Notes: generated by a model not told the origin, from the sequence alone. Positions 5,977-13,260 are shown, counted from the stretch's first letter. The stretch is DNA of 13,319 nucleotides from CAZIKB01 sp964539665 (GCA_964539665.1 CAZIKB010000153.1:1-13319), one strand, 5' to 3'. Numbers and translations are program-made.

Positions 5977-8900
5977 TTAGTAGTTAACACGCAGTGAAAA
6001 ATTATAAGCCCTTACCTGCGGCGAGTTGAAGTAGTCGATACCGCGGCTGCTGCCACTTTGCGAGCGGTTTGTATCCGGGTCCCAGCCGGTATAATCCGTC
6101 CAGGTCTTGAGGTTACGCCCGCTCAGACGGAAGGTTACATCGCTAATACCGATTTTCCTCAGGTATTCGTTCTTGAGGTTATAGCCAATCGCTATTTCGC
6201 GCAGTTTAATATAACCGGCGTCTTCTATGTATCGCCAGCGGTCGCCTCCATAAGCGATTAGGTTGCGGAACAAGTCTTGATCATGAAGGACCGGCACAGC
6301 CTGGCCGTTTGTTGCGCCGGGGCCGACGGCTTTTTCACCGTGTGCAAACCAGATATTGAGAGGATGCTCTTCGCCGCGTATCTTCGTATCCTCATGGGTG
6401 CCGTAAGAGAGTAACTGACCTCTGCCATAATTATTCCACATGCGATCATTTACGATATCTATAAACGCCGAGACCGTAAAGTTACCGAATAGTCTGAACT
6501 CATTACGGATACTGCCGGTCCAGGCAGCATTCGGGGAAAAGCCGGTCCAGGCTTCCTGGTCATACCGAATCGGACTGCCGTCCGCTTTTATGTAGACGTC
6601 GTTCTTTTTCCACTGGTCCTTATATTCCGCTATCTCATCGATATTTTCCCGCACACCGTTGCCATCGAGATCCCAGGTCATGCCGTGGCCGAAGCGCAGC
6701 CAGGTCCTCGCCCGGTATTCGCCCAGCGGATGTGGGATGGTTTTAGTTACATTACCGGCGTCATCTTTTATTACTTCCACGTAAGCGTAGCTATTGCCGC
6801 CTAAGCCTTCCCACGTGGCAAGCGACATATCGGTAATCAGGTTGTCGTTGGTGGCCCAGATCAAGCGGGTGTCCCACTGGAAGTTTCTGGTACGGATCGG
6901 CGTAACATCAAAAGCGATTTCCCAGCCTTTGTTGGTTATGGTCGCGGCGTTCCCTTCCTGTGAGAAGAATCCGCGCGACGGCGCTACGTTGACGTTAAAA
7001 ATAACGTCTGTGGTTCGCTGGTCGTAATAGGTTAATTCCAGCCCCATTCGGGAATCCCAGAACGCCAGATCAAGGCCGTATTCGAACTCCCTGGTCCGCT
7101 CTGGTTCTATAAGTTCGTTCCCGATATTGGTACTGCTGCGGAATCCGCTCTTGCCCATGTAGCTGTCGGTCAGGGCGGCGTCGGTATAGCGACCGAAACC
7201 CTCGGTTGCAGTCTTGAACGCGGATATAATCGTATATATTCCGGGTTGTATACCGGCTACGCCATAGGCGAAACGGAGTTTTCCAAAAGTCAGGAACGGA
7301 ATATCCGGCATTTTTGCGGAATTAGTGAAATTCCATGCCGCGCTTATATTGTGATACCAGTGGCGTTTATTAGCGCCAAAGGTTGAGCTGCCGTCGTTAC
7401 GGAGCGCCCCGGTCAGATATAACTGGTCGAAGAGATCGATCGTGGCCTGGCCAAAATACGATTCGATGTTTCGCTGTGATGTGTATTCATTCGGCTCGAG
7501 ATTTGTGAACACGGTATTATCGAGCTGGTCGAATCCGTAGGTAACGCCCCAATCCTGACCCTCAACCCATATCCGATCGTACTCACGACGGTTGAGGTTA
7601 TGGCCAAGCATCAAAGTACCGTCGAGCCAGTCCCATTTTGATAGGAATTTCGAGCCCTCAATCGTTGCAACCAGGTCGGCAGCGATCTCGTGGATAGTAA
7701 AGGACGAGCTTCTTAGCCGGCCTTTTCCGTCCCCGCGTTTGCTGCCCGGGGGCATGGTAGTGAGCCAATCATCTGTTGTATGGTCCGATGACAGAGTATA
7801 GGACAGTTTCACCCAGTCTAAAAGATCGTATTCGGCTCTCAGATATCCCTGGATACGGTCGACGTCGGACTGGTTTTTGTGCACGTTCATAACCCAGAAT
7901 GGATTATCGAATGTCGGTACGGTCCTTTCATCTAACGAATCCTTATACGTGTAAGCTCGGTGAAATCCGGAGGTGGTGTATAACCAGGGTTCGTTGTTAA
8001 AATTGGGCGGCGTCCGCAGCGCGCCGATGCCGATACCAGCCGCATTGTCGCCGCGCTGGATCATATCCTGTTGGCTGTTTGTATAGGCGAGATTACCGGT
8101 CAGTTTAAGCTTATCCGTCACCACCTGTGTGCCTTTCAAGCGAACGTTGGTGCGGGTGTAATCGGAACCGGCTTTCCAGTGCCCTTCCTCAAAATACCGG
8201 CCCGCGGACAGGAAAAAGGTCGTCATCTCGTTGCCGCCGGATACCGTGACATTGTTTTCGAGCATATAGCCGCCATCGGATGGCGCTGTTGAATGATCCC
8301 AGGTCTCGTCAATGGGTTGGCTCGAATCGTACCACGGTGCACCGACCACGTTCAACTGAGGTCCCCAGGTGTACCTGGATGTGGTACTTGCACTGCCTCT
8401 ATATCCCTGGCCGTACCAATTCTGCAGGGGAATGGTGTTGGATAATTCTGTCGTGCCATATTGCATCTTGTAGCTGATTTTGGTCTTGCCCGGTCTTCCG
8501 CTCTTGGTCGTGATTAGAACCACGCCGTTTGAAGCGCGTGAACCATAGATCGCCGCGGCCGCAGAACCTTTCAGGATCTCGACTGATTTGATGTCTTCGG
8601 CATTGAGATCCGCTGCGCGGTTAGCCGATTCTATACCTGAGTTGGTAGCCAGATCACCGGAAAGCCTCGAATTGTTGATGGTGACGCCGTCGACCACGAA
8701 CAGCGGCTGCATGCCGCGATCGATGGAGCCGCCGCCGCGTATCCGGATGAATGAACTGGAACCCGGATCGCCGCTCGTCTGAACGATCTCGACGTTCGGA
8801 GCCTTGCCGGCAAGCGCCTGCACAAGATTCTGCTCATCAGATTTTATAATTTCCTCAGCCTTGACCGAGGCAATTGACATACTCAGTTTTGCCTTAGTCT

Positions 8901-9264
8901 GAGTTGCCCCTAAACCAGTCACGATAATGGATTCTAATTCAAGCACGTCAGGCTTCAGCTCAAAATTCTGGGTGATGGTTCCGGGCGCAAGAGTTACCCT
9001 TGCAGCCTCCGAAATAAAACCAATAAATTGAGCCATAAGCACTACTTCCTGACCTCGGGCCATCTCTGCTGGCAGTCTGAAACTAAAAGCCCCGTAAATA
9101 TCAGCAGCAGAGCCATATCTCGTGTCCTGGATAAAAATATTGGCCCCCGGCAATGGATTCCCGACGTCATCATAAATCACACCGTTAATCGTAATGCCCT
9201 GTTGCCCCAGCACCAGCACGGGCAATAAAACCAATGTTAAAATTAAGAAAAGTGTTTTTTTCAT
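5977..9264 (-). CDS. SusC/RagA-family TonB-dependent outer-membrane transporter
   Basis: The product has 1095 aa, normal length for SusC. Domains: signal peptide (1-20, ending VLVLG); carboxypeptidase-regulatory-like domain (about 24-104, GVIYDDVGNPLPGANIFI...GAFSFRLP); a SusC-type linker with IIVTGLG (113-119); plug domain (about 125-256) with NLVQALAGKAPNVEI, IRIRGGGSI, LFVVDGVTINN, IKSVEILKGSAAAAIYG and GVVLITTKSG; then a beta-barrel of about 840 residues ending in an aromatic residue (SLRVNY). It imports ligands delivered by SusD using TonB energy. GGAGGAT (9271-9277) lies 6 bases before the ATG. The barrel-coding part is GC-rich (samples 55-67% near 8640-8820), while the first 380 bp are about 47%. 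The rpiR gene lies upstream on the same strand, which suggests regulated expression. Confidence 0.95.
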   Translation of the reverse strand: MKKTLFLILTLVLLPVLVLGQQGITINGVIYDDVGNPLPGANIFIQDTRYGSAADIYGAFSFRLPAEMARGQEVVLMAQFIGFISEAARVTLAPGTITQNFELKPDVLELESIIVTGLGATQTKAKLSMSIASVKAEEIIKSDEQNLVQALAGKAPNVEIVQTSGDPGSSSFIRIRGGGSIDRGMQPLFVVDGVTINNSRLSGDLATNSGIESANRAADLNAEDIKSVEILKGSAAAAIYGSRASNGVVLITTKSGRPGKTKISYKMQYGTTELSNTIPLQNWYGQGYRGSASTTSRYTWGPQLNVVGAPWYDSSQPIDETWDHSTAPSDGGYMLENNVTVSGGNEMTTFFLSAGRYFEEGHWKAGSDYTRTNVRLKGTQVVTDKLKLTGNLAYTNSQQDMIQRGDNAAGIGIGALRTPPNFNNEPWLYTTSGFHRAYTYKDSLDERTVPTFDNPFWVMNVHKNQSDVDRIQGYLRAEYDLLDWVKLSYTLSSDHTTDDWLTTMPPGSKRGDGKGRLRSSSFTIHEIAADLVATIEGSKFLSKWDWLDGTLMLGHNLNRREYDRIWVEGQDWGVTYGFDQLDNTVFTNLEPNEYTSQRNIESYFGQATIDLFDQLYLTGALRNDGSSTFGANKRHWYHNISAAWNFTNSAKMPDIPFLTFGKLRFAYGVAGIQPGIYTIISAFKTATEGFGRYTDAALTDSYMGKSGFRSSTNIGNELIEPERTREFEYGLDLAFWDSRMGLELTYYDQRTTDVIFNVNVAPSRGFFSQEGNAATITNKGWEIAFDVTPIRTRNFQWDTRLIWATNDNLITDMSLATWEGLGGNSYAYVEVIKDDAGNVTKTIPHPLGEYRARTWLRFGHGMTWDLDGNGVRENIDEIAEYKDQWKKNDVYIKADGSPIRYDQEAWTGFSPNAAWTGSIRNEFRLFGNFTVSAFIDIVNDRMWNNYGRGQLLSYGTHEDTKIRGEEHPLNIWFAHGEKAVGPGATNGQAVPVLHDQDLFRNLIAYGGDRWRYIEDAGYIKLREIAIGYNLKNEYLRKIGISDVTFRLSGRNLKTWTDYTGWDPDTNRSQSGSSRGIDYFNSPQVRAYNFSLRVNY

Positions 9265-9279
9265 TAGCTTATCCTCCAG

Positions 9280-9339
9280 TTAATTATAAAATATATTACA
9301 TAATACTAACAGCATATTTTTGCCAGTTCCACCTCCTTT
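9280..9339 (-). promoter_or_regulatory. Unpaired perfect Shine-Dalgarno sequence and possible 11-codon leader ORF before susC
   Basis: AAAGGAGGTG (minus strand, 9339-9330) matches the 16S anti-SD consensus over ten bases but has no obvious gene. The next ATG (9315) is 14 bases downstream, longer than normal, and encodes MLLVLCNIFYN, stopping at 9280-9282, just before the susC ribosome site (9277-9271). It may be a leader peptide coupled to susC, a standby ribosome site, or chance. The spacing is the weak point. Confidence 0.3.
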
Positions 9340-9374
9340 CTATTTGGCATCTTTCGATTATTTTTGATTGTATT

Positions 9375-9409
9375 ATTATAAATTTATGATAAAACGGAAT
9401 ATTTTTCAA
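9375..9409 (-). promoter_or_regulatory. Weak candidate promoter proximal to susC
   Basis: On the minus strand TTGAAA (9409-9404) is followed after 17 bases by TAAATT (9386-9381), and TATAAT (9380-9375) directly abuts it with 23-base spacing. Neither combination is perfect. AT-rich sequence throws up such matches often. Confidence 0.25.
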
Positions 9410-9430
9410 GTGTTATTTAAATTATAAATA

Positions 9431-9450
9431 GACTATTACAAATTATAGTC
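9431..9450. repeat. Inverted repeat GACTAT-N8-ATAGTC
   Basis: GACTAT (9431-9436) and ATAGTC (9445-9450) are perfect inverted copies separated by 8 bases. It lies between the paired operator-like sites and the susC-proximal promoter match. Its role is unknown. Confidence 0.35.
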
Positions 9451-9471
9451 AATTTTGGGATTTTTACTGGC

Positions 9472-9485
9472 GGAACATGTGTTAC
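9472..9485. promoter_or_regulatory. Operator-like dyad 1 (GGAACATGTGTTAC)
   Basis: An imperfect dyad of the form GRAA-N6-TTNC, sharing GRAACA-N2-TGTT with the sites at 9502 and 9937. It lies about 210 bp upstream of the susC start codon. RpiR-family regulators bind such inverted repeats; GGAA-N6-TTCC has been described for a rhizobial IolR of this family, as I recall. Assignment to the neighbouring RpiR protein is inference. Confidence 0.45.
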
Positions 9486-9501
9486 ACTATTAATTGCTCT
9501 T

Positions 9502-9515
9502 GAAACATTTGTTCC
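9502..9515. promoter_or_regulatory. Operator-like dyad 2 (GAAACATTTGTTCC)
   Basis: Differs from the perfect palindromic site at 9937 by a single base, and starts exactly 30 bp from dyad 1, about three helical turns, so two dimers could bind the same face of the DNA. Confidence 0.5.
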
Positions 9516-9709
9516 ACATTTTTTTTTAAAAAAAAGTTGTGTGTTTAGCTTTTGATATAAAGGATTTAACATTACACAGAAACGAAAGAAATGATACTTT
9601 TGAATCATATTTAAGTTGCTAATAATGTGCCAATTATTTTATATTTAATAGCATTTTCAATGTAAGTTATGAATTTTCAAAGTGTTGCAAGGTAAATTAT
9701 CGAATATAA

Positions 9710-9729
9710 GTGATATCTCAAAATATCAC
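9710..9729. repeat. Perfect inverted repeat GTGATAT-N6-ATATCAC
   Basis: Seven-base arms with a CTCAAA spacer, about 450 bp upstream of susC. It could be a transcription-factor site or a small hairpin in a long leader. There is no U-tract after it on either strand, so a terminator is unlikely. Confidence 0.4.
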
Positions 9730-9936
9730 AGGGTGAAAAATATTGCATATCAACTGTGCAAAAAATTGTTTCAGCCTGGTGTGACAAAGCCGCAAATTTA
9801 TAAATGAAATATAATCTTTAAAACAGGATACCGAGTTCACAAAGAAAAAACACTAAATGACCTATACGCCAATTTGATAGATTTGTTTGTTAAAAAAAAC
9901 ACCATGACTCGTACGGTTTCAAATAAAGCAGTTTAT

Positions 9937-9950
9937 GAAACATTTGTTTC
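9937..9950. promoter_or_regulatory. Operator-like dyad 3, perfect (GAAACATTTGTTTC)
   Basis: The best copy of the family: GAAACA and TGTTTC are exact inverted copies around TT. On the minus strand it begins about 9 bases downstream of the TAAATT -10 match at 9964-9959, covering the expected transcription start. That is a textbook position for repression of a promoter reading toward susC. Confidence 0.55.
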
Positions 9951-9958
9951 GTTAGTGT

Positions 9959-9986
9959 AATTTAACAAAAATGCACGGAATGTCAA
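9959..9986 (-). promoter_or_regulatory. Candidate promoter reading from the rpiR 3' end toward susC
   Basis: TTGACA (9986-9981, perfect -35) is followed after 16 bases by TAAATT (9964-9959, 4 of 6). It lies just past the rpiR stop, with the perfect dyad at 9937-9950 across the predicted start near 9952. If used for susC, the leader would be about 690 bases long. Confidence 0.4.
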
Positions 9987-10001
9987 GAACTTTTAATTTT
10001 T

Positions 10002-10862
10002 TTAACTTTTCTCAAAATGATCCTTCCTGACATGCTCAATAGATTCAAGTCTATCCAAAATCCTGTTCTTGAACTCATGTCCTATTTGCGCAATAATTGA
10101 ATATAACAATACTAATACCGCCATGATTGAATTCGAAATGGTCATACTTTCCACAACAACTTGTAATAACAGATCACTGTATGGTACAATTTTGTTTGTA
10201 ACTTTATCGGTGATGACAATTACTTTTATTTTGTTTTTTTGGGCATAACGAGCCGCTTCAATGGTTTCCTCTGAATAGGGTGGAAACGAAAATACACAAA
10301 TCACATCATCTTGTGAAATGTTAATAATTTGCTCGGTAAAAGTCAGCCCGCCAAATGTCAAATAATTCGATTTAATTGAAACACGATTTAATATATATGA
10401 AGTAATTTCAGCGAGGTATTTTGAAATACCCAATCCCATGGTATATACGTGACTGGCATTTTTAATAAAATTTACCGCTTTCTTAAAATGTTCCCGGTCA
10501 ATTAATCTTAAGGTGTCCTGAATATTGTTTACTGTTTCATTCGCAATTAAATCAAGATAGTCAGATTTACCAATGGACTCGGATAAAAATGTCTTGTATC
10601 GATTTACAGGATCTAATTCGTGACGAATTCTTTCTAAAAACGCAGATTTCAATTCATAAAAACCATTATAATCGAGCGCCTGGGCTAAACGGACAATAGT
10701 GGATTTACTGGTTTTTAATTCGATTTCTAATTCCCTGACTGAACTGAGCGCAAATTTTTGTGGGTTCTCCACTATATAATTAGCCACAATTTTCTGTGAT
10801 TCTGTCAGATGGGGGATTTTATGTTTGATACGCTTCTTCAAATCTTGCAAATTTTTTTGCAT
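10002..10862 (-). CDS. MurR/RpiR-family transcriptional regulator (HTH_6 + SIS domain)
   Basis: The product has 286 aa, typical for the family. Residues 1-80 form the winged-helix part, with LTESQKIVANYIVENPQKFA and then RELEIELKTSKSTIVRLAQAL (about 43-63) as the helix-turn-helix. Residues 115-250 are a SIS domain of the kind that senses phosphorylated sugars: VYTMGLGISKYLAEI (about 139-153) and DDVICVFSFPPYSEETIEAARYA (about 185-207). The SFPPYS version replaces the SHSG-type loop of many sugar-phosphate SIS proteins, so the effector may not be a simple amino-sugar phosphate. The ATG at 10862 is chosen because GGAG lies 9 bases upstream; a TTG five codons earlier is an alternative. It is the gene directly upstream of susC on the same strand, and the gap holds repeated dyads, so it is the likely susCD regulator (repressor or activator not decided). 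Confidence 0.9.
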   Translation of the reverse strand: MQKNLQDLKKRIKHKIPHLTESQKIVANYIVENPQKFALSSVRELEIELKTSKSTIVRLAQALDYNGFYELKSAFLERIRHELDPVNRYKTFLSESIGKSDYLDLIANETVNNIQDTLRLIDREHFKKAVNFIKNASHVYTMGLGISKYLAEITSYILNRVSIKSNYLTFGGLTFTEQIINISQDDVICVFSFPPYSEETIEAARYAQKNKIKVIVITDKVTNKIVPYSDLLLQVVVESMTISNSIMAVLVLLYSIIAQIGHEFKNRILDRLESIEHVRKDHFEKS

Positions 10863-10892
10863 ACAGTACAACTCCAATATTCAGAATAAATC

Positions 10893-10921
10893 AATATAGC
10901 CTATAATCAAGAAAATAGCAA
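10893..10921 (-). promoter_or_regulatory. Candidate promoter of the rpiR gene
   Basis: TTGCTA (10921-10916) followed after 17 bases by TATATT (10898-10893), matching consensus at 4 and 5 of 6 positions. It lies about 30 bases before the start codon. No GRAA-N6-TTYC dyad is seen nearby, so autoregulation through that site is not supported. Confidence 0.4.
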
Positions 10922-11037
10922 TTTATTAATAAAAAAAATATTTGGAATTTAAGAAATAATTTGTTATGCTTAGTTGAAAAACAATAGAAGGTCAGCCAAT
11001 TGCGGTATAATTATAATTGATTTTTGAAATTTTCAGA

Positions 11038-11213
11038 CTTCTGCAAGATATACATGAATGTCATTCTGAGCGACCTCAGGGAGCGAAGAATCTGCTACTA
11101 ATAACATTTTGTAAATCGGACAATTTTGGGATTACAGATTCTTCGTCACGGAGTTTATCCTGAGCAACGTCGAAGGATTCCCCAGAATGACAAAAAAGTA
11201 CATTTTGCAGAAG
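11038..11213. repeat. Intact copy of short inverted-repeat element (CTTCTGCAA-ended type)
   Basis: The left end CTTCTGCAAGATATAC is the inverted counterpart of the right end GTACATTTTGCAGAAG (13 of 16 positions). Inside, GTCATTCTG (11059-11067) and CAGAATGAC (11183-11191) continue the symmetry, as do GAAGAATCTG and CAGATTCTTC. It is 176 bp long with no ORF. No clear target duplication flanks it. It ends 31 bases before the start codon at 11245, so that gene's upstream region is largely repeat. Confidence 0.7.
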
Positions 11214-11244
11214 GCTAATTAATCTTCATTACGGAGGTAGTATT

Positions 11245-11895
11245 ATGAATAAGCCTTTAATCAGGACTGGATTGGTCTTCTTATTAATTTTCTCGATTAC
11301 CTTGTCACAATTCGTGCCAGGTTTGGCCAGTGCAAATAATAACAAATTGAGAATCGCCTTTGTTGGATTAAAATTCAAAAATTTACCACAGGATATTCAG
11401 GATATACTTACTGCGAGGTTGAATGCCATACTTGAAAATCAGAATTCTATCATTCTCACAAAACCAGAGGGAGCCCGCTTAGCATTTGGACGGAAAAAAA
11501 TTACGGATCTAATCGAATATCAGGAATGTGAAACTTTCCTGGAATTTGCCCGGGAATATCAGTTTGATCATGTATTTTCCGGCATATTAGAAAACCAGAG
11601 TTCTGACAATGATCAAACACTTTTAGTTGGAGAGTTAAACAGGTTCGATCTCTCGGATGGTCAAATCAATAGATTTAAAATTAACAGAGACTATGCCAGG
11701 ATTGAAACCGATTTAAACCACTTTAATAATCAATATGTCAAATCCCTGATTAAAATAGAAAGTACCGGACGAAAACCGTGGACAGTGTTACTTATAGGAG
11801 GTATTGTTGTTGCAAGTTTGCTGGCCTTGCGAGTCGGAATTGGCGCTGCTTTTGGCGACTCAGAAGGCGGAGACCCGGTACCGTCGGACGAATAA
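11245..11895 (+). CDS. Exported protein with TolB-N/CsgG-like domain and C-terminal membrane anchor
   Basis: The product has 216 aa. A signal peptide (about 1-30, ending ASA) is followed by a globular region (35-150). That region's pattern LRIAFVGLKFKNLPQDIQDILTARL...IILTKPEGAR...CETFLEFAREYQFDHVFSGIL resembles the divergent CsgG/TolB-N-like periplasmic domains common in FCB genomes: a strand, a helix of a 'which lipoprotein or SusD-like partner' type surface, then a GCSSxECAxEIGxxLxxxxVVxGxI-like segment. This match is by eye and weak. A single transmembrane helix (179-202, WTVLLIGGIVVASLLALRVGIG) and an acidic, Pro-containing tail (GDSEGGDPVPSDE) end the protein. GGAGGT (11233-11238) lies 6 bases before the ATG. 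It may begin a transcript with the two following lipoprotein genes (gaps 90 and 152 bp). Function is unknown. Confidence 0.75.
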   Translation: MNKPLIRTGLVFLLIFSITLSQFVPGLASANNNKLRIAFVGLKFKNLPQDIQDILTARLNAILENQNSIILTKPEGARLAFGRKKITDLIEYQECETFLEFAREYQFDHVFSGILENQSSDNDQTLLVGELNRFDLSDGQINRFKINRDYARIETDLNHFNNQYVKSLIKIESTGRKPWTVLLIGGIVVASLLALRVGIGAAFGDSEGGDPVPSDE

Positions 11896-11985
11896 TTTCT
11901 TGATTCTGTAAAATGTGATAAAGCTGAAAATTAGTATATTAACTTCAAAACAACATTACCCTGAATAATAGAATTGAGGTAAATC

Positions 11986-12687
11986 ATGAGTAGCAATAAG
12001 CGATTTTTTTTAATTGTAAAACTCCTAACTAATATCCTCTTCTGCTTAGTCTTGTTCGGATTCTCAGTTATACACATTGCTTGTAATACTGATGAGGCTA
12101 ACAAAGATACCAGCCTGTTTATGGAAATCCTGAATGGTCAGATTGAAGTCGACGTAAAACTGATTGATGATAGTGGCAGTACCAGTGCGACGCCATACGG
12201 TTCAGGAACTATTTCTTTCGACTATTCTGGTGATATGGAAGGTACCTTTTCTGTCACTGGCGCGCTCGATTCACTTCAAACAGATAAGGATGGCGTTCTT
12301 GCTATCCTCAATGTATTTAAAGATGATGATGATATAACAACTGATGAATTTCTATCTCTGATTGGTTATCATCCCACTGGCGATGGTAAAGCAAATGTGT
12401 TATTATTAAACCAAAAAAATGATTGGCCTTTAACGTCAATCGAGCCTGGCTTTTCTTATGTAATAGGGACGGGTGCACCATTTAATTGTGCATTTTTAAT
12501 TGGTTTAGATATTACTGAATTTTGGGCAGGGGAAAAGAATTTTATTGAAATTGCCGATAAAGCTTTCGCAATCTCAACAGGGTTACTTAATGTCACCAGC
12601 AGAGACAGTACACATTTTCACGGCTCCTTTTTGGGAACCACGAATTCAGGCCAGAACGCCCTTTCCAAACACTATCTGTTGAGGTAA
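11986..12687 (+). CDS. Hypothetical probable lipoprotein, unrecognised family
   Basis: The product has 233 aa. Residues 8-32 are hydrophobic and end HIAC, so Cys33 may be lipidated, although His at the -3 position is unusual for a lipobox. The mature protein looks beta-rich, with YGSGTISFDYSGDMEGTFSVTG (about 71-92) alternating small and hydrophobic residues. It has an acidic loop DDDDITTDEF (113-122) and a single internal Cys168. I recognise no catalytic motif and no known family. GAGGT (11976-11980) lies 5 bases before the ATG, supporting this start. It is co-directional with the genes on both sides. An envelope or surface-exposed structural or binding role is the most that can be inferred. 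Confidence 0.75.
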   Translation: MSSNKRFFLIVKLLTNILFCLVLFGFSVIHIACNTDEANKDTSLFMEILNGQIEVDVKLIDDSGSTSATPYGSGTISFDYSGDMEGTFSVTGALDSLQTDKDGVLAILNVFKDDDDITTDEFLSLIGYHPTGDGKANVLLLNQKNDWPLTSIEPGFSYVIGTGAPFNCAFLIGLDITEFWAGEKNFIEIADKAFAISTGLLNVTSRDSTHFHGSFLGTTNSGQNALSKHYLLR

Positions 12688-12839
12688 ACTACCGGCACAG
12701 CGTCAAAAATCACAAAAGCCTGTCTCCATAATTATTGAAGCAAGGCTTAACCAGTCACTAAACCAAATTCAACCAAACTGCAATTTTACCTGTTTATTTG
12801 GAAAATAAATACTATTTTCAATTAAAAAAGGAGGTAGCA

Positions 12840-13232
12840 ATGCGAATAAGTACAATAATTATAATAATTAATATTATGGGACTTTTAGCCTGTGCATCTA
12901 CTAATAACACATATTCGAAAAAGCGTTATTCACGTGACCTGATTTCTTCAGAAGAAATCATGGATATTGGTTCCAGTAATGTATTTGAGCTTATTCAAAG
13001 ATTGCGTCCTAACTGGTTACAGGGACGCGGGCGCAAATCCAATTTTGCATCAGAAGAGGTTTCTTCCTTGCCAATAGTTTACATAGACAGCAGTAAGCAC
13101 GGCGATATTAATTCGCTTTATTCACTTTCCACTATGAATATTATTGAAATCCGTTTCCTGAACGCAGGAGATGCGACGACTCGATATGGGCCTGACCATG
13201 CCGGCGGTGCGATCCTGATTAAGCAACTTTAG
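12840..13232 (+). CDS. Small lipoprotein resembling a stand-alone TonB-receptor plug domain (paralogue B)
   Basis: The product has 130 aa. The start at 12840 is fixed by AGGAGGT (12829-12835) four bases upstream; an in-frame ATG at 12798 lacks a ribosome site and would put a charged stretch before the signal peptide. The signal peptide ends GLLAC, a good lipobox (Cys17), followed by AST as in paralogue A. Shared blocks with A: RYS-DLIS-EEI, LRP-W-QGRG, VYI-SSKHG-I-SL, FLNAGDATTRYG and GGAILIK, about half identical overall. The end (AGDATTRYGPDHAGGAILIK) has the YG...GG.ILI pattern of TonB plug termini. A repeat copy starts 28 bases after the stop, as paralogue A also has a repeat downstream. 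Function is unknown. Confidence 0.85.
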   Translation: MRISTIIIIINIMGLLACASTNNTYSKKRYSRDLISSEEIMDIGSSNVFELIQRLRPNWLQGRGRKSNFASEEVSSLPIVYIDSSKHGDINSLYSLSTMNIIEIRFLNAGDATTRYGPDHAGGAILIKQL

Positions 13233-13260
13233 AGCCATCACAAATAATAATTCTACCAGG

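Larger units (their letters stand above)
9265..10001. other. 737-bp AT-rich regulatory region between rpiR and susC
   Basis: No convincing gene is present. It holds an unpaired strong ribosome-binding sequence with a tiny ORF (9280-9339), two weak or moderate promoter matches, three GRAACA-N2-TGTTNC dyads (9472, 9502, 9937), two further perfect inverted repeats (9431-9450 and 9710-9729), and long A/T homopolymer runs (for example 9520-9536). The length and dyad density suggest control of susCD. Confidence 0.6.
10863..11244. other. Divergent intergenic region between rpiR and the 11.2-kb gene
   Basis: The left half (to about 11037) is very AT-rich and carries the rpiR promoter match. The right half is almost entirely the inverted-repeat element at 11038-11213. 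No gene is seen. Confidence 0.6.

Noticed and set aside
9417..9608. Minus-strand ORF of 63 codons in the susC upstream gap
   Set aside because: No Shine-Dalgarno before its start, Lys/Asn/Phe-rich as expected from AT-rich DNA, and it runs across the operator-like dyads.
12716..12748. AAGCCT...AGGCTT as a terminator after the 11986 gene
   Set aside because: Only six base pairs with a loop of about 21 bases and no U-tract.
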